Below, piece by piece: positions 5,500-5,631 of a DNA stretch of 5,631 nucleotides (its first letter is position 1; the number at the start of each line of letters is the position of its first letter). Made by a program: the position numbers and the translations under genes. The notes beneath the pieces were generated by a model. It worked only from the letters and a program-made list of their open reading frames with translations. It was not told the origin of the DNA and searched no databases. The stretch covers positions 1 through 5,631 of the forward strand of contig JAJZRZ010000117.1 in assembly GCA_021850085.1 (NCBI GenBank). Reading direction: 5' to 3'. This DNA is from Actinomycetes bacterium. Its GTDB lineage: Bacteria; Actinomycetota; Coriobacteriia; Anaerosomatales; Anaerosomataceae.

Positions 5500-5631
5500 A
5501 TGGGCTCGTACCATCTCGATGCGCGTGCATTCCCAAGTTTCATCGATGAGATGATCATGGCCACGCGCGTGGTGGCTCCGGTGGCAAAGCGTGGAGCCTT
5601 CGTCTTCGGCGATCTGGACAGCGCCGAGAAC
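5500..5631 (+). CDS. N-terminus of a probable 4Fe-4S hydrogenase/sulfhydrogenase beta-subunit-like protein, cut by window edge
   Basis: Only the first 44 codons are present. The ATG at 5500-5502 has TGAGG ending 4 bases upstream. The segment FPSFIDEMIMATRVVAPVAK followed by RGAFVFGDLDSAEN resembles the start of the HydB/sulfhydrogenase beta-subunit (Fer4_22-type) family. In that family an N-terminal helix leads into an 'hVhAPVkk.g.hvFg.h.s' pattern, with two 4Fe-4S clusters following much later in the chain. Such proteins pass electrons in NAD(P)H- or ferredoxin-linked hydrogenases and sulfur reductases. No cysteine cluster is inside the window, so the assignment rests on this short pattern. 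It starts 70 bases after ndk. TACACT at 5445-5450 could be a -10 element, but no good -35 precedes it. Confidence 0.55.
   Translation, partial: MGSYHLDARAFPSFIDEMIMATRVVAPVAKRGAFVFGDLDSAEN

Noticed and set aside
1..5631. CRISPR arrays, insertion sequences, att sites, toxin-antitoxin or other defence genes
   Set aside because: I saw no regularly spaced repeats, terminal inverted repeats, transposase or recombinase motifs, or small paired genes; the tRNA is intact, with no duplicated 3' end nearby.

Overview
The window is high-GC DNA with several GTG/TTG starts, purine-rich Shine-Dalgarno (SD) sites and compact spacing. It carries an EF-G2-type translation GTPase, a CCA-encoding tRNA-Arg and a probable anaerobic iron-sulfur oxidoreductase. 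Together these suggest a deep-branching, probably anaerobic Actinomycetota (Coriobacteriia-like). That placement is inferred from gene style only, since there is no marker gene for a firm assignment.

Layout. 1-368 (minus) is the N-terminal part of a diacylglycerol/lipid kinase that runs off the left edge. 478-553 (plus) is a complete tRNA-Arg with anticodon CCG. It converges on 622-2685 (minus), a complete EF-G-like GTPase, and a strong hairpin at 566-602 separates the two. The 272-bp region 2686-2957 is a divergent control region: it holds the EF-G-like leader and a recognisable promoter firing rightward. Rightward from there come a lipoprotein cyclophilin-type peptidyl-prolyl isomerase (2958-3626), a TPR-rich single-pass membrane protein (3641-4925) whose frame is broken by one extra G in a G9 tract, nucleoside diphosphate kinase (5028-5429), and the first 44 codons of a likely 4Fe-4S hydrogenase/sulfhydrogenase beta-subunit-like protein (5500 to the right edge).

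How the parts relate. The isomerase and TPR genes are 14 bp apart and almost certainly co-transcribed. Both products are predicted to reach the cell envelope, one as a lipid-anchored foldase and the other as a cytoplasmic TPR scaffold with an exported C-terminal domain. ndk follows after 102 bp and may be read from the same transcript. The rest is housekeeping (lipid phosphorylation, tRNA, translation factor, NTP balance). I found no CRISPR array, mobile element, toxin-antitoxin pair or clearly new system. The points most worth a second look are the G9 frameshift, the in-frame second start in the cyclophilin gene, and the altered GTPase motifs of the EF-G-like protein.
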